Below are positions 43,345 through 52,609 of a stretch of 64,000 nt of DNA, piece after piece. Both the position numbers and the translations under genes were made by a program. The stretch is from assembly GCF_014651775.1 (NCBI RefSeq), contig NZ_BMXN01000009.1, positions 62,001-126,000 on the forward strand, given 5' to 3'. Numbering within the stretch: the stretch's first letter is position 1; every line of letters starts with the position of its first letter. Origin of the DNA: Vreelandella hamiltonii (GTDB lineage: Bacteria; Pseudomonadota; Gammaproteobacteria; Pseudomonadales; Halomonadaceae). Under the pieces are notes generated by a model. The model made no database searches, was not told where the DNA came from, and saw only the letters and a program-made list of their open reading frames with translations.

Positions 43345-44267
43345 CCACCAGCCAGCCCCCCAAACGGCTGATGGGCCTGGCCTACGGCGCGGGCCTGATC
43401 ATCATCTGTGCTTACACTGCCTGGCTTTATGCCATCGGCAGCTACCGAGAGCTTCTGGTACCGCTGTTCATGACGACCCTGCTGCTGGCCAGCCTGATGA
43501 TGCACCTGGGCCAGGGGGTCAAATCGTGCCTGCCGCGCCTTTTGCTGCTGGGCAGCCTGTTTCTGGTCGTCGTGCACGCGGTGCTCACCCATGCCAACCT
43601 GTCACTGCATTGGCTGGGGCTGCCGTTGGCCGCCGCGTTCATACTGCTGCCGCTGTGGGGAGCCCTGGCCATCAACCTGATGGCCATGGTCGTGATAGGC
43701 TGGCAACTGCCCGCACTGCAGGGAGAAACTGCGCTGGGGTTCGCCGCACTGACCCTGCTGCTGGCGCTTCCCCCGTGGGAGCACGCCCGGCGCAAGGCGC
43801 TGTTGAGGGCAACCGACCCCAACGACAACGATTGCGATGCGTACCATATCGATACGCTGAAGGAGCGCCTCAGGAATGAGTTTCAGCGCGCCGCAATGCT
43901 CAACAAGCGGCTGGCCGTGCTGGTGCTGCACTTGCCGCAGCTGGACATGGCAGAGGAGCAGTTTGGCCAACGCGCCAAGACCGCGCTGCTGGGCGCGCTG
44001 TGCAGCGAGGTCAATAGCCGCTGCCGTGATCACGACATTCTGGGCCGTGCGGGCAGTGCGACCTTCTGGCTGGTCCTGCCCGATACCAGTGAAAGCGGCG
44101 CGCTACTCGTGAAAGAGCGCCTTCAGCGCGCCCTGTCACGGCGCGTATTGGTGGAAACAGGCCAATTGGAAGCACGGCTCGCCACTTGCCTGCCCATGCG
44201 CAAGGAGAGCTTCGAGCGCTACTTGCAGCGTCTGGAAGCACGCGCAGAATCCATTACCCATTTATAA
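43341..44267 (+). CDS. membrane protein with degenerate GGDEF domain (B), I-site retained
   Basis: 308 residues from ATG 43341 (ATGA overlap with gene A). Membrane helices fill residues ~10-150. The cytoplasmic domain aligns with a diguanylate cyclase: DTLKERLRNEFQRAAMLNKRLAVLVLHLPQ, then RDHD (229-232), then RAGSATF (236-242) where cyclases have RYGGEEF. The catalytic acidic residues are lost but the RxxD inhibitory site sits at the exact spacing. It may therefore bind c-di-GMP as a receptor (inference). Confidence 0.72.
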   Translation: MTTSQPPKRLMGLAYGAGLIIICAYTAWLYAIGSYRELLVPLFMTTLLLASLMMHLGQGVKSCLPRLLLLGSLFLVVVHAVLTHANLSLHWLGLPLAAAFILLPLWGALAINLMAMVVIGWQLPALQGETALGFAALTLLLALPPWEHARRKALLRATDPNDNDCDAYHIDTLKERLRNEFQRAAMLNKRLAVLVLHLPQLDMAEEQFGQRAKTALLGALCSEVNSRCRDHDILGRAGSATFWLVLPDTSESGALLVKERLQRALSRRVLVETGQLEARLATCLPMRKESFERYLQRLEARAESITHL

Positions 44268-44285
44268 CCGCAGACGGAGTCACTC

Positions 44286-45683
44286 TTGGCGATTGTCGAT
44301 ACCCTGCTCTCTCTTACTCTTTCCCCTCCTTTGCTGCTGCTTCTGGTGTTGGGTATCGCCCTGGTCGAGTCGCTGGCACTCATTGGCCTGCTGGTCCCCG
44401 GGGTCGTATTGATGACTGCGGCTGCCACCTTGGCGGGCCACCAAGGGCTCGACCTGCCCTGGCTGATTGGCGCGGCGTTCATTGGCGCGATCATCGGCGA
44501 CAGCGTCAGCTACTATCTGGGCTATCGGCATCGTGAGGCGGTGTTGTCCCGCTGGCCGCTGTCGCTTCACCCCGAGTGGGTGGGTCGTGGGGCACGCTTT
44601 TTCGAACGTTATGGGGTCTACTCGGTCTTCATTGGCCGCTTCGTCGGGCCTGTCCGCCCGGTGATCCCGCTGGTGGCCGGCATGATGCAAATGCCGGCAC
44701 GCACCTTCGCCTGGGCAAACATTACCTCGGCAGCGCTCTGGGCTCCCGCCTATGTACTGCCTGGCTATCTGGTCGGGCATACCTGGCAGCAGCGGCTGAA
44801 CCTGCCCACGAACGTGGAAATGGCCGTCATCCTGATTGCCGCCACGGTGGTGGTATTGGCCGTGGTGTTTTCATGGGGGCGCGCCCAGGTGGACCGCCAG
44901 GGGCGCATCTATTTTGCGCTGGCACGCATCGTGCGGCGCATTCCGATCATGCGTCGCCCCTGGTTGGCCATGAGCCGTTCGGGGGAAGTGCCGCTGGGTT
45001 CCCTGCTGCTGCTCATTACCGCGATCACCGGGGCCTCCGCCTGGACGCTGTACGTGATGCACCATGTGACGCCGTTGACGGTCGATCTGGAAGCCCAGCG
45101 GCTATTCGACTGGCTCGACTCCCCCTGGCTTGCCCACGCCAGCCTGCTATTGGCCATGATCGGTGACAAGGCGGGCATCGTGGCCCTGGTGAGCCCGTGG
45201 GCGTGCTGGCTGCTGGTGGTCAAACGCTTCGATGCACTGCTGCATGGGGCTCTGGCCCTTGGCGGCATTGCCCTGATCAACACCGCAGGCAAGGCACTGT
45301 TCGCCCGGGCACGCCCCACCACCCCGGACCACCTGACCGGCTCATACGCCTACCCCAGCGCGCACACCTCTACCTGGGTGGTGATGATCGGGCTGGCGGC
45401 CGCCGTGATGGCCGCGCGGCTGCCTCGCCAGCGGCGTGCCTGGGTCTACTGGATGGCCATTGTCGTCACGCTGCCGATGGCGCTCTCGCGCTTGGCTCTG
45501 GGCGTGCACTGGCTGAGTGATCTGGTGGGAGGCGCGCTCATGGGGCTGGTGGTTTGCGCTCTGGTTCAGCTCAACTGGCAGCGGCGCTATCGCACGCCGC
45601 TACCACCCATCCCCTGGGTGACGCTCACAGGAGCATCGCTGCTGCTGGTGAGCGCGAGAATGTTGCTGTTCGGACCGATTTGA
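44286..45683 (+). CDS. DedA-PAP2 fusion membrane protein
   Basis: 465 residues. Residues ~1-190 are a DedA/VTT domain (GLLVPGVVLM; GDSVSYYLGYRHR; FIGRFVGPVRPVIPLVAGM). Residues ~235-450 are a PAP2 phosphatase with KALFARARP, PSAHTS and SRLALGVHWLSDLVGG, the three phosphatase motifs. DedA proteins move undecaprenyl phosphate or phospholipids and PAP2 enzymes dephosphorylate lipid pyrophosphates, so recycling of lipid carrier is plausible (inference). Start is TTG 44286, six bases after GGAG. It follows the degenerate GGDEF pair by 18 bases, probably the same operon. Confidence 0.9.
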   Translation: MAIVDTLLSLTLSPPLLLLLVLGIALVESLALIGLLVPGVVLMTAAATLAGHQGLDLPWLIGAAFIGAIIGDSVSYYLGYRHREAVLSRWPLSLHPEWVGRGARFFERYGVYSVFIGRFVGPVRPVIPLVAGMMQMPARTFAWANITSAALWAPAYVLPGYLVGHTWQQRLNLPTNVEMAVILIAATVVVLAVVFSWGRAQVDRQGRIYFALARIVRRIPIMRRPWLAMSRSGEVPLGSLLLLITAITGASAWTLYVMHHVTPLTVDLEAQRLFDWLDSPWLAHASLLLAMIGDKAGIVALVSPWACWLLVVKRFDALLHGALALGGIALINTAGKALFARARPTTPDHLTGSYAYPSAHTSTWVVMIGLAAAVMAARLPRQRRAWVYWMAIVVTLPMALSRLALGVHWLSDLVGGALMGLVVCALVQLNWQRRYRTPLPPIPWVTLTGASLLLVSARMLLFGPI

Positions 45684-45720
45684 GGGCGCGGCAAAGCGTG
45701 TCTGGCACGGGCTGGCGTGA

Positions 45721-46341
45721 TCAGCCCAGCGCCAGCCACGCGCCCACGCCAAACATCAGCGTCCCGGCAATGCGGTTCAGCAGGCGTACGTTACCGCTTT
45801 TGCCCAGCACACGACGCAGCGTCTTGCCTCCCGTGGCATACACCAGCATGCTGCCGAACTCGATGACCAGGATCAACGCGATCAACAGGCTGAGCTGGGG
45901 GGCCAGCGGGCGGCTGCTGTCCAGAAACGGCGGCAGCAGCACCATGAAAAATGCCCAGCCCTTGGGATTGGCCACGGCGGTCACCAGCCCCTGCATGGCC
46001 AACTGCCAGCGGCCTGCAGGCGGCCCTGTGTCCAGCTCGCTGGGAATGGCCATGCGCCCCCGCGAGCGCCACATCATCACCCCCAGATACGCCAGGTAAG
46101 CCCCACCAATCCACTTGAACGCAGTGAACAGCTCAGGCTGGCGCAACATCAACGCGGCCACCCCTGCCCCTGCCGCCGCGGCCACCAGCCCCACGCCAAT
46201 CAACTCACCGATCATCATCCAGAGCGTACGCTTCACCCCCTGGGTCATCCCCAGCACCATGGCCAGCGTCATGCACATGCCGGGAGTCAGCGATACGAAT
46301 AGAAAGGTTGGCACGAAGACCGATAGAGTAGCCCAGGACAT
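45721..46341 (-). CDS. LysE-family translocator (amino acid exporter)
   Basis: 206 residues from ATG 46341, six membrane helices. FLFVSLTPGMCMTLAMVLGM and NPKGWAFFMVLLPPFL are the family signatures. The substrate (a basic or small amino acid, or homoserine lactone-type compound) cannot be told. AAGGAAG lies upstream. It is convergent with the DedA-PAP2 gene and downstream of ubiX. Confidence 0.9.
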   Translation of the reverse strand: MSWATLSVFVPTFLFVSLTPGMCMTLAMVLGMTQGVKRTLWMMIGELIGVGLVAAAAGAGVAALMLRQPELFTAFKWIGGAYLAYLGVMMWRSRGRMAIPSELDTGPPAGRWQLAMQGLVTAVANPKGWAFFMVLLPPFLDSSRPLAPQLSLLIALILVIEFGSMLVYATGGKTLRRVLGKSGNVRLLNRIAGTLMFGVGAWLALG

Positions 46342-46425
46342 GGTGACGCTTCCTTGTGATGAACGGTGACGAAAGTCAGTGAGATGGCGAATCGCAAACA
46401 CAAAAGGGCTGTGGCACCGCCGGGA

Positions 46426-47040
46426 TTACCCTTCGCCCCAGCGTGGCATCAAGCGGTGCTCGATGCCCAGCTGGTTGAGAATCCGCGCGACGATGAAATC
46501 GATCAGATCCTCCATGGACTGGGGGCGATGATAGAACCCGGGTGCGGCAGGCAGGATCACCACGCCCAGGCGACTCAAGGTCAGCATGTGCTCCAGGTGA
46601 ATGGGAGAAAAAGGACTCTCCCTGGGCACCATGACCAGCGTGCGCCGCTCCTTGATCGCCACATCGGCGGCACGCTCGATCAGGTTGTTGCTGGCCCCGG
46701 TGGCCACCGCAGAGAGGGTGCCGGAGGAACACGGGCAGATCACCATGGCGGAAGACGCGCCGGAGCCCGAGGCCACGGGGGCCATCCAGTCTTCACGCCC
46801 AAAGCAGCGAATTTGTCCGGGCCTGGCACCGCTTTGCGCCACCAGGGCCTCCTCCAGTCGCTGAGGCTGAGCAGGCAGCGATACCTCCGTTTCCGTGGCA
46901 ATGACCATATGGGCCGCCTTGGAGATCATGACCCACACTTCATGGCCCGCCTCGACCAGCACGTCGATCAAGCGCAGGCCATACTGGGCCCCCGAAGCGC
47001 CCGTCAGCGCCACCGTCACAGGGGGGTTGAACTCACTCAT
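46426..47040 (-). CDS. ubiX: flavin prenyltransferase UbiX
   Basis: Makes prenylated FMN for the UbiD decarboxylase in ubiquinone synthesis. 204 residues. VTVALTGASGAQYGLRLI, CPCSSGTLSAVATGASNNLIERAADVAIKERRTLVMVPRE and the C-terminal IDFIVARILNQLGIEH match the family. The start overlaps the mpl stop by 8 bases, so it is coupled to mpl. Confidence 0.95.
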   Translation of the reverse strand: MSEFNPPVTVALTGASGAQYGLRLIDVLVEAGHEVWVMISKAAHMVIATETEVSLPAQPQRLEEALVAQSGARPGQIRCFGREDWMAPVASGSGASSAMVICPCSSGTLSAVATGASNNLIERAADVAIKERRTLVMVPRESPFSPIHLEHMLTLSRLGVVILPAAPGFYHRPQSMEDLIDFIVARILNQLGIEHRLMPRWGEG

Positions 47041-48433
47041 CGGATACTCCTGTTGCAGGGTTTGCCGCTGTCAGCGCCGCCAACAGGCGCTCATGAACAC
47101 CATCGAAACCACCGTTGGACATCACCACGATCCGGTCGAGCGGTGACGCCTGGGCGACCACTGCCTGTACCAATGCATCGATATCCCGATACAGCGACGC
47201 CCGCGACCCTTGCGCCTCTACCAGAGAGTCCATCGACCACTCCACGCCAGCAGGCTGGAACCAGAAGCTGTGATCCGCATCGGCAACGCTGTCGTTCAGA
47301 CGTTCACGCAGCGCGCCCAGCCGCATGGTGTTGGAGCGCGGCTCGATCACGGCCAGCAGCCGCCCCCGCGGTGTGGCGGCACGCAAGCCCTGCAGCGTGG
47401 CGGCAATGGCGGTGGGATGGTGGGCAAAGTCGTCGATCACCTGAATGCCGTTGACCTCGCCACGCACCTCCTGGCGACGACGGGGCGTCTGGAAGCGTGC
47501 CAGCGCCGCGCAGGCACGCGGCAGGTTCACCCCGCACAGCCGTGCGGCCGCCAAAGCGGCCAAAGCATTGCGAGCGTTGTGCTCCCCCGTGAGCGACCAC
47601 TCCACCACGCCGTCCTCCTCGTCCTGCTCACGGCTATACAGCACCTGAAAGCGGCTGGCGTCGGCATGCTCTAGGCGCAGCTGCCACTGGCTGCCGGCTT
47701 CGCTGCCAAAGCGGGTGACCGGGCTCCAGCTGCCCATGGCCAGCACACGATCCAGCGCGGGCTGCTGGTCAGCCACCAGCAGATGCCCCTTGCCTGGCAC
47801 GGTACGCACCAGGTGGTGGAACTGGCGTTCGATGGCGGCCAGGTCGGGAAAAATATCGGCGTGGTCGAATTCGAGGTTGTTCATCACGGCGATCGTCGGG
47901 CGGTAGTGCACGAACTTGGAGCGCTTGTCGAAAAAGGCCGTATCGTACTCGTCCGCCTCGACCACGAACGGTGCTGCTGCGCCTCCTAGCCTGGCCGAGA
48001 CGCCAAAGTTGCGCGGCACACCGCCAATCAGAAAGCCGGGCTCCAGGCCTGCGCTCTCCAGCAGCCAGGCCAACAGGCTGGCCGTGGTGGTCTTGCCGTG
48101 GGTGCCCGCCACGGCAATGACCCGGCGGCCCGGCAGCACGTACTCCGCCAGCCACTGGGCACCCGAGGTGTAGCGCAGGCCGCTATCAAGCAGCGCCTCG
48201 ACTTCCGGATTACCGCGCGAGAGAGCGTTGCCCACCACTACCAGGTCCAACGGGCCCTGCAGGTTGTCGGCGCGATACCCCTCCATCAGCGTGATGCCCG
48301 CCTCGGCGAGCTGAGTGCTCATGGGCGGATACACGTTCGCATCCGACCCACTCACCTCGTGCCCCAACTCTCGGGCCAACAGCGCAAGACTGCCCATAAA
48401 GGTGCCGCAGATACCAATCACATGTAAACGCAT
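47033..48433 (-). CDS. mpl: UDP-N-acetylmuramate:L-alanyl-gamma-D-glutamyl-meso-diaminopimelate ligase
   Basis: Recycles murein tripeptide directly onto UDP-MurNAc. 466 residues from ATG 48433 (GGAG upstream). HVIGICGTFMGSLALLARELGHEVSGSD is the Mpl N-terminal Rossmann motif, distinguished from MurC. The ATP loop is AGTHGKTTTASLL, and TGEHNARNALAALAAA and DDFAHHPTAI follow. It is consistent with the wealth of murein hydrolases nearby. Confidence 0.95.
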   Translation of the reverse strand: MRLHVIGICGTFMGSLALLARELGHEVSGSDANVYPPMSTQLAEAGITLMEGYRADNLQGPLDLVVVGNALSRGNPEVEALLDSGLRYTSGAQWLAEYVLPGRRVIAVAGTHGKTTTASLLAWLLESAGLEPGFLIGGVPRNFGVSARLGGAAAPFVVEADEYDTAFFDKRSKFVHYRPTIAVMNNLEFDHADIFPDLAAIERQFHHLVRTVPGKGHLLVADQQPALDRVLAMGSWSPVTRFGSEAGSQWQLRLEHADASRFQVLYSREQDEEDGVVEWSLTGEHNARNALAALAAARLCGVNLPRACAALARFQTPRRRQEVRGEVNGIQVIDDFAHHPTAIAATLQGLRAATPRGRLLAVIEPRSNTMRLGALRERLNDSVADADHSFWFQPAGVEWSMDSLVEAQGSRASLYRDIDALVQAVVAQASPLDRIVVMSNGGFDGVHERLLAALTAANPATGVSDE

Positions 48434-48653
48434 GGGCGAGCGCTCCTTCCATGACCCTGACAACGGACTGAAATATCAGCCTAAATGCATACATTAGGGG
48501 AAAGATTATCATGCCCGGGACGCCAGCTCATCTGGTTCCCTTCGCGACACCCGGTATCAGGGCAGGAAAGTGACAACGGGTGGCTTTTGATGCAGGATGC
48601 GGCACCTATCATGCCTTAAACACCCCGCTGCGCTGGCGAGAGGAGCTTTTATC

Positions 48654-49043
48654 ATGCGCATTATCGTTCGTTACTTTTTCCGTGGCCTTCGCGTGCTGCT
48701 GGCCCCGGTGATGCTAGTGTCGGAAAAACTCTCCACGCCGCGCTCGGTGGAGCGCAGCGCCGAGGAGCAGGCTGAGGTCGACGCGGCCTGTGAGGCATTG
48801 GCGCTGTATCAGTTTCGTAGCTGCCCTTTCTGCATCAAGGTACGCAAGGAGATGGCGCGGCTTGGTTTGAAGATCGAACTGCGCGATGCCCAGTTGGACC
48901 CGGACCACAAGCAGTCCCTGCTGGAAGGCGGCGGCAAGGTCAAAGTGCCCTGCCTGCGCATCGCCCATGAAGATGGTCGTGAAGAGTGGCTCTATGAGTC
49001 CGATGAGATCAATCGCTGGCTGCATCAGCGCTTTGGGGCCTGA
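48654..49043 (+). CDS. glutaredoxin/GST N-terminal-like protein with CPFC motif
   Basis: 129 residues from ATG 48654 (GAGGAG upstream). The first ~25 residues are basic and hydrophobic (IIVRYFFRGLRVLLAPVMLV) and could associate with the membrane. The rest is a thioredoxin fold: YQFRSCPFCIKVRKEMARLGLKIELRDAQ with the CPFC redox pair, VPCLRI (cis-Pro position) and YESDEINRWL. Probably a glutathione-dependent oxidoreductase; substrate unknown. Confidence 0.85.
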   Translation: MRIIVRYFFRGLRVLLAPVMLVSEKLSTPRSVERSAEEQAEVDAACEALALYQFRSCPFCIKVRKEMARLGLKIELRDAQLDPDHKQSLLEGGGKVKVPCLRIAHEDGREEWLYESDEINRWLHQRFGA

Positions 49044-49067
49044 TTGGGTGCTTTAGCACCTGCCACG

Positions 49068-49583
49068 TCAAAACTCGACCTTGCGGGCCGTCACGTCGAA
49101 CGTGACGGCTAGGCTAACACCCTCTTCCACAAGAGGGTCAGCCTCCGGGCTATGCTGTAGCGCCAGCGGCCCCTCGAGGGTGCCCTGAAGATGTAACCGG
49201 CTGCCTTCGCGCTCCACCCGAGCAAGCACCACGGTCAGCTCGTCATCGGTGGCCGTGTAATACGGCGGGTGAACGGCATCGCCGATCAGGTGCAGCACTC
49301 GGGCATCGGTGAGCCGCTCGTCGGCCAGCACCAACTGAATGACCAGCGCATCTCGGGCCGCCCATTTCTCCGGGTCCCGGTAGCCGGTCATCTCCACCAC
49401 CCAACGGTCTCCCTCTTCGATGAACGTGGCACTGGGCTCGCTGCTGGGATCGAGGATAAACCACTGCTGGTCCTCTCCATCCAGCGTCCCTGTGATCCCT
49501 GCAGCTAGCTCGCTGGCAGCCGCCCAGCCTGTCATGGCCAGCAAAACAGTCATTAGTAACGGTTTAACACCTTGTATTTTCAT
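49068..49583 (-). CDS. hypothetical exported protein
   Basis: 171 residues from ATG 49583, with GGGAAAGG just upstream; the frame extends to 49712 without a plausible start. Signal peptide MKIQGVKPLLMTVLLAMTGWAAAS. The mature part is acidic and probably beta-rich (WFILDPSSEPSATFIEEGDRWVVEMTGY...). I do not recognise a family. Divergent from the dipeptide-binding protein gene. Confidence 0.7.
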   Translation of the reverse strand: MKIQGVKPLLMTVLLAMTGWAAASELAAGITGTLDGEDQQWFILDPSSEPSATFIEEGDRWVVEMTGYRDPEKWAARDALVIQLVLADERLTDARVLHLIGDAVHPPYYTATDDELTVVLARVEREGSRLHLQGTLEGPLALQHSPEADPLVEEGVSLAVTFDVTARKVEF

Positions 49584-49720
49584 TACCTTTCCCTTGTGGC
49601 TTACCTGCCGGGCACTTTTGCACGACCGCATGATCACGACTTTAGTCTTACAGCAGATGCCGTGGCGGCCGCGCCAGCCCCGATCATTCAGTAGATGAAT
49701 GAGGCCTGTCATTATTTCGA

Positions 49721-49733
49721 TTGTGTGTCACAA
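49721..49733. promoter_or_regulatory. short palindrome upstream of the dipeptide transporter operon
   Basis: TTGTG-TGT-CACAA is a perfect five-base inverted repeat, ~110 bases before the binding-protein start and ~140 bases before the divergent gene. Possible regulator site; which regulator cannot be told. Confidence 0.25.
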
Positions 49734-49841
49734 CCACCTGTCTCTATGTTGTCAGGATAGCTTACGAGCTGACCGTGTCTGTTTTGTGGATGGGCCATCC
49801 GTCGACAAAACGAACAATAAACAATACACATGGGAACGATC

Positions 49842-51413
49842 ATGACGCTGAAAAAGACACTACTGGCCACTGTCGTGGGTGCTGCCATGGCAGGCACCGC
49901 ACTACTGCCGCTGACTGCCAGTGCAGAAACCCTGCGCATCGGTTACTCGGCCGACCCTGAAACCCTCGACCTGCACGAACAGCTTTCTGGCGGTGTCCTG
50001 CGCTTCTCGCATTTGTCATTCGACCCCCTGGTGCGCTGGACCAAGGACTTCCAGTTCGAACCGCGTCTGGCCACCGAGTGGGAACAAGTAGACGACACCC
50101 ATGTACGCATGACCCTGCGTGAAGGCGTTACCTTCCATTCCGGTAACCCGTTCACTGCCAAGGACGTGGTCTGGACCATCGAGCGCTTGAAAGAGAGCCC
50201 GGATTATCGCGCCATTTTCGAGCCGATCGCCAGCGCCGAAGCGGTCGATGACTACACCATCGAAATCACCACCACCGCGCCTTACCCGCTGCTGTTGAAC
50301 CTGGCCACCTACATCTTCCCCATGGATAGCGAGTTCTACACAGGCGAAACCGAAGACGGTAACGACAAAGCCGAAATCATTAAAGCGGGTAACTCCTTCG
50401 CTTCACGCAACGTATCAGGCACCGGCCCGTTCATCGTCACTGACCGTCGCCAGGGTGTCCGCGTTGACTTCAAACGTTTTGAAGACTACTGGGATACCGA
50501 AAGCGAAGGCAACGTTTCTGAAATCGTGTTAACGCCGATTGCCGAAAACGCCTCCCGCGTGGCGGCCCTGCTGTCTGGCGGCGTTGACTTCATCGATGCC
50601 GTACCGCCCAACGACCTGGACCGTGTGCGCGATGCACAAGGCGCCAATCTGGTTGAAATCCCCGGTACGCGTATCATCGGCTTCCAGCTGAATGAAGAGC
50701 GCGTCGAGGCTTTCCAGGATGCACGCGTGCGTCAGGCCGTCGACCTGGCCATCAACCAGGAAGGCATTGCCGACCGTCTGATGCGTGGCTTTGCAACGCC
50801 CGCGGGTCAGTTCTCACCGGAAGGCTACTCCGGCTATAACGCGGACCTGGTACCTCGTTACGATCTGGAGCGTGCTCAGGAGTTGATGGCGGAAGCGGGC
50901 TACGAAGAGGGCTTCAGCGTCGACATGATCGCCCCGAACAACCGCTACGTGAACGATGCGCAGATTGCCCAGGCCGTAGCCAACATGCTGGCGCGTATCA
51001 ACATCAACGTTAACCTGCGCACCATGCCGCTGGCCCAGTACTGGCCGGAGTACGACACGCGTCAATCCGACATTGCCATGATCGGCTGGCACTCGGACAC
51101 CGAAGACACCGCCAACTTCTTCCAGTACCTGTCGTTCTGCATCGACACCGAGAGCGGTGCCGGTCAGTACAACTACGGCAGCTACTGCAACGAAGAAATC
51201 GATGCGCTGGTAACCCAGGCCGACAGCGAAACCGACCTGGAAAAACGTGGTGAAATGCTGCGTGAAGCCGAAGCCATGCTGTACGAAGACGTTGGTTTCA
51301 TCATGCTGCATTGGCAGAACCTGGCCTATGCCGCCGCTGACGGCATCGACATCGAGCCGGTGGTCAACGCCACCGACTTCCCCTACCTGGGCGATCTGGT
51401 GATTACGCGTTAA
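49842..51413 (+). CDS. ABC transporter peptide-binding protein (DppA/SBP family 5)
   Basis: 523 residues from ATG 49842. Signal peptide cleaved near ASA-ETL; no lipobox, so a soluble periplasmic protein. Family 5 features: LRIGYSADPETLDLHEQLS, LATEWEQVDDTHVRMTLREGVTFHSGNPFTAKDVVWTIER and EAMLYEDVGFIMLHWQN. It delivers di- or oligopeptides to the permease encoded after it. A long hairpin (51443-51480) follows, probably letting this gene be expressed above the rest. Confidence 0.92.
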   Translation: MTLKKTLLATVVGAAMAGTALLPLTASAETLRIGYSADPETLDLHEQLSGGVLRFSHLSFDPLVRWTKDFQFEPRLATEWEQVDDTHVRMTLREGVTFHSGNPFTAKDVVWTIERLKESPDYRAIFEPIASAEAVDDYTIEITTTAPYPLLLNLATYIFPMDSEFYTGETEDGNDKAEIIKAGNSFASRNVSGTGPFIVTDRRQGVRVDFKRFEDYWDTESEGNVSEIVLTPIAENASRVAALLSGGVDFIDAVPPNDLDRVRDAQGANLVEIPGTRIIGFQLNEERVEAFQDARVRQAVDLAINQEGIADRLMRGFATPAGQFSPEGYSGYNADLVPRYDLERAQELMAEAGYEEGFSVDMIAPNNRYVNDAQIAQAVANMLARININVNLRTMPLAQYWPEYDTRQSDIAMIGWHSDTEDTANFFQYLSFCIDTESGAGQYNYGSYCNEEIDALVTQADSETDLEKRGEMLREAEAMLYEDVGFIMLHWQNLAYAAADGIDIEPVVNATDFPYLGDLVITR

Positions 51414-51442
51414 TCACCCCTTAACGACATAACCCACGCAAG

Positions 51443-51480
51443 GACGCTTCGCTCTCCAGGATTCTGGAGGGCGAAGCGTC
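51443..51480 (+). repeat. 17-bp intercistronic stem-loop
   Basis: Left arm 51443-51459 pairs with right arm 51464-51480 around a GATT loop, with a single U-G wobble. No T-run follows, so it is not a standard terminator. Such structures after binding-protein genes often protect the upstream mRNA segment from 3' exonucleases. Confidence 0.75.
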
Positions 51481-51559
51481 GTGCATGACGCGACCCGCCG
51501 GGCAGCGTCATGCCTTGCCCTGATGTTTAGTGAAACTTTCCACACAGGTGGCGTACGCC

Positions 51560-52609
51560 ATGATTGCTTTTCTAATCAAGCGGCTGATGCACGCAATATT
51601 GGTGATGTTTGTCATCAGTGTACTGGCCTTCGCCATCCAGGATAACCTGGGTGACCCTGTACAGCAGATGGTCGGACAGTCGGTCCCCGAAAGTGAACGT
51701 GAAGCCATTCGCGAACGGCTGGGGCTCAACGACCCCTTCCTGGTGCAATACGCACGCTTCGCCAAGAACGCCGTTCAGGGCGATTTTGGCTACTCCTATT
51801 TCTACCGTGAACCGGCGCTGGAGGTGATTGCTCGCCACTTGCCTGCTACCCTCGAGCTGGTGTTCGCGGCCACGCTGATCATCGTATTGTTCTCTGTTCC
51901 CATCGGGGTATACAGCGCCATCAAACCGCGCTCGCCCATCTCGCGCTTTTTCATGGGGGCCTCGATCATCGGCATTTCGATACCGGTGTTCCTGACCGCC
52001 ATCGTGTTGATCCAGATTTTCTCCATCGGCATGACCGTTTCGCTGTTCCCGGAGGGCACCGCCTGGGGCGCCTGGCTGAACAGCGCGCTCTCTACCCAGG
52101 GCAACATGCCCTCCTTTGGCCGCGGCTATGATTTGGTCCACGTGGTCGGCCACTGGGATACCAACCTGGTCACCTGGGACGGCATCAAGCATCTGGTGCT
52201 GCCTGCAGTCTCGCTGGCCTCCATCATGCTGCCGCTGTTCATCCGCCTGATCCGCGCCGAAATGATGGAAGTACTGCAATCGGAGTACGTGAAGTATGCC
52301 CGCGCCAAGGGTATTTCCATGCGCCGGGTCTACTTCGTGCATGCGCTGAAAAACACCATGCTCCCGGTGATTACCGTGGGGGGCGTTCAGATCGGTACCA
52401 TGGTGGCTTATACCATTCTGACCGAAACCGTGTTCCAGTGGCCGGGCATGGGACTGATGTTCCTGGATGCCATCAACCACGCCGACATTCCGCTGATCGT
52501 CACTTATCTGATGATCGTCGGGGTCATTTTCGTGGTGACCAACACCATCGTGGATTTGATCTACGGCTTCGTGAATCCCACCGTTAAACTGACTGGTAAG
52601 CCCGCATGA
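51560..52609 (+). CDS. dipeptide ABC transporter permease (DppB type)
   Basis: 349 residues from ATG 51560 (AGGTGG upstream). One N-terminal helix (FLIKRLMHAILVMFVISVLAF), a periplasmic loop, then the five-helix permease core with the EAA coupling loop EYVKYARAKGISMRRV. The C-terminal YGFVNPTVKL is typical of DppB. Overlaps the next permease gene by 4 bases. Confidence 0.93.
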   Translation: MIAFLIKRLMHAILVMFVISVLAFAIQDNLGDPVQQMVGQSVPESEREAIRERLGLNDPFLVQYARFAKNAVQGDFGYSYFYREPALEVIARHLPATLELVFAATLIIVLFSVPIGVYSAIKPRSPISRFFMGASIIGISIPVFLTAIVLIQIFSIGMTVSLFPEGTAWGAWLNSALSTQGNMPSFGRGYDLVHVVGHWDTNLVTWDGIKHLVLPAVSLASIMLPLFIRLIRAEMMEVLQSEYVKYARAKGISMRRVYFVHALKNTMLPVITVGGVQIGTMVAYTILTETVFQWPGMGLMFLDAINHADIPLIVTYLMIVGVIFVVTNTIVDLIYGFVNPTVKLTGKPA

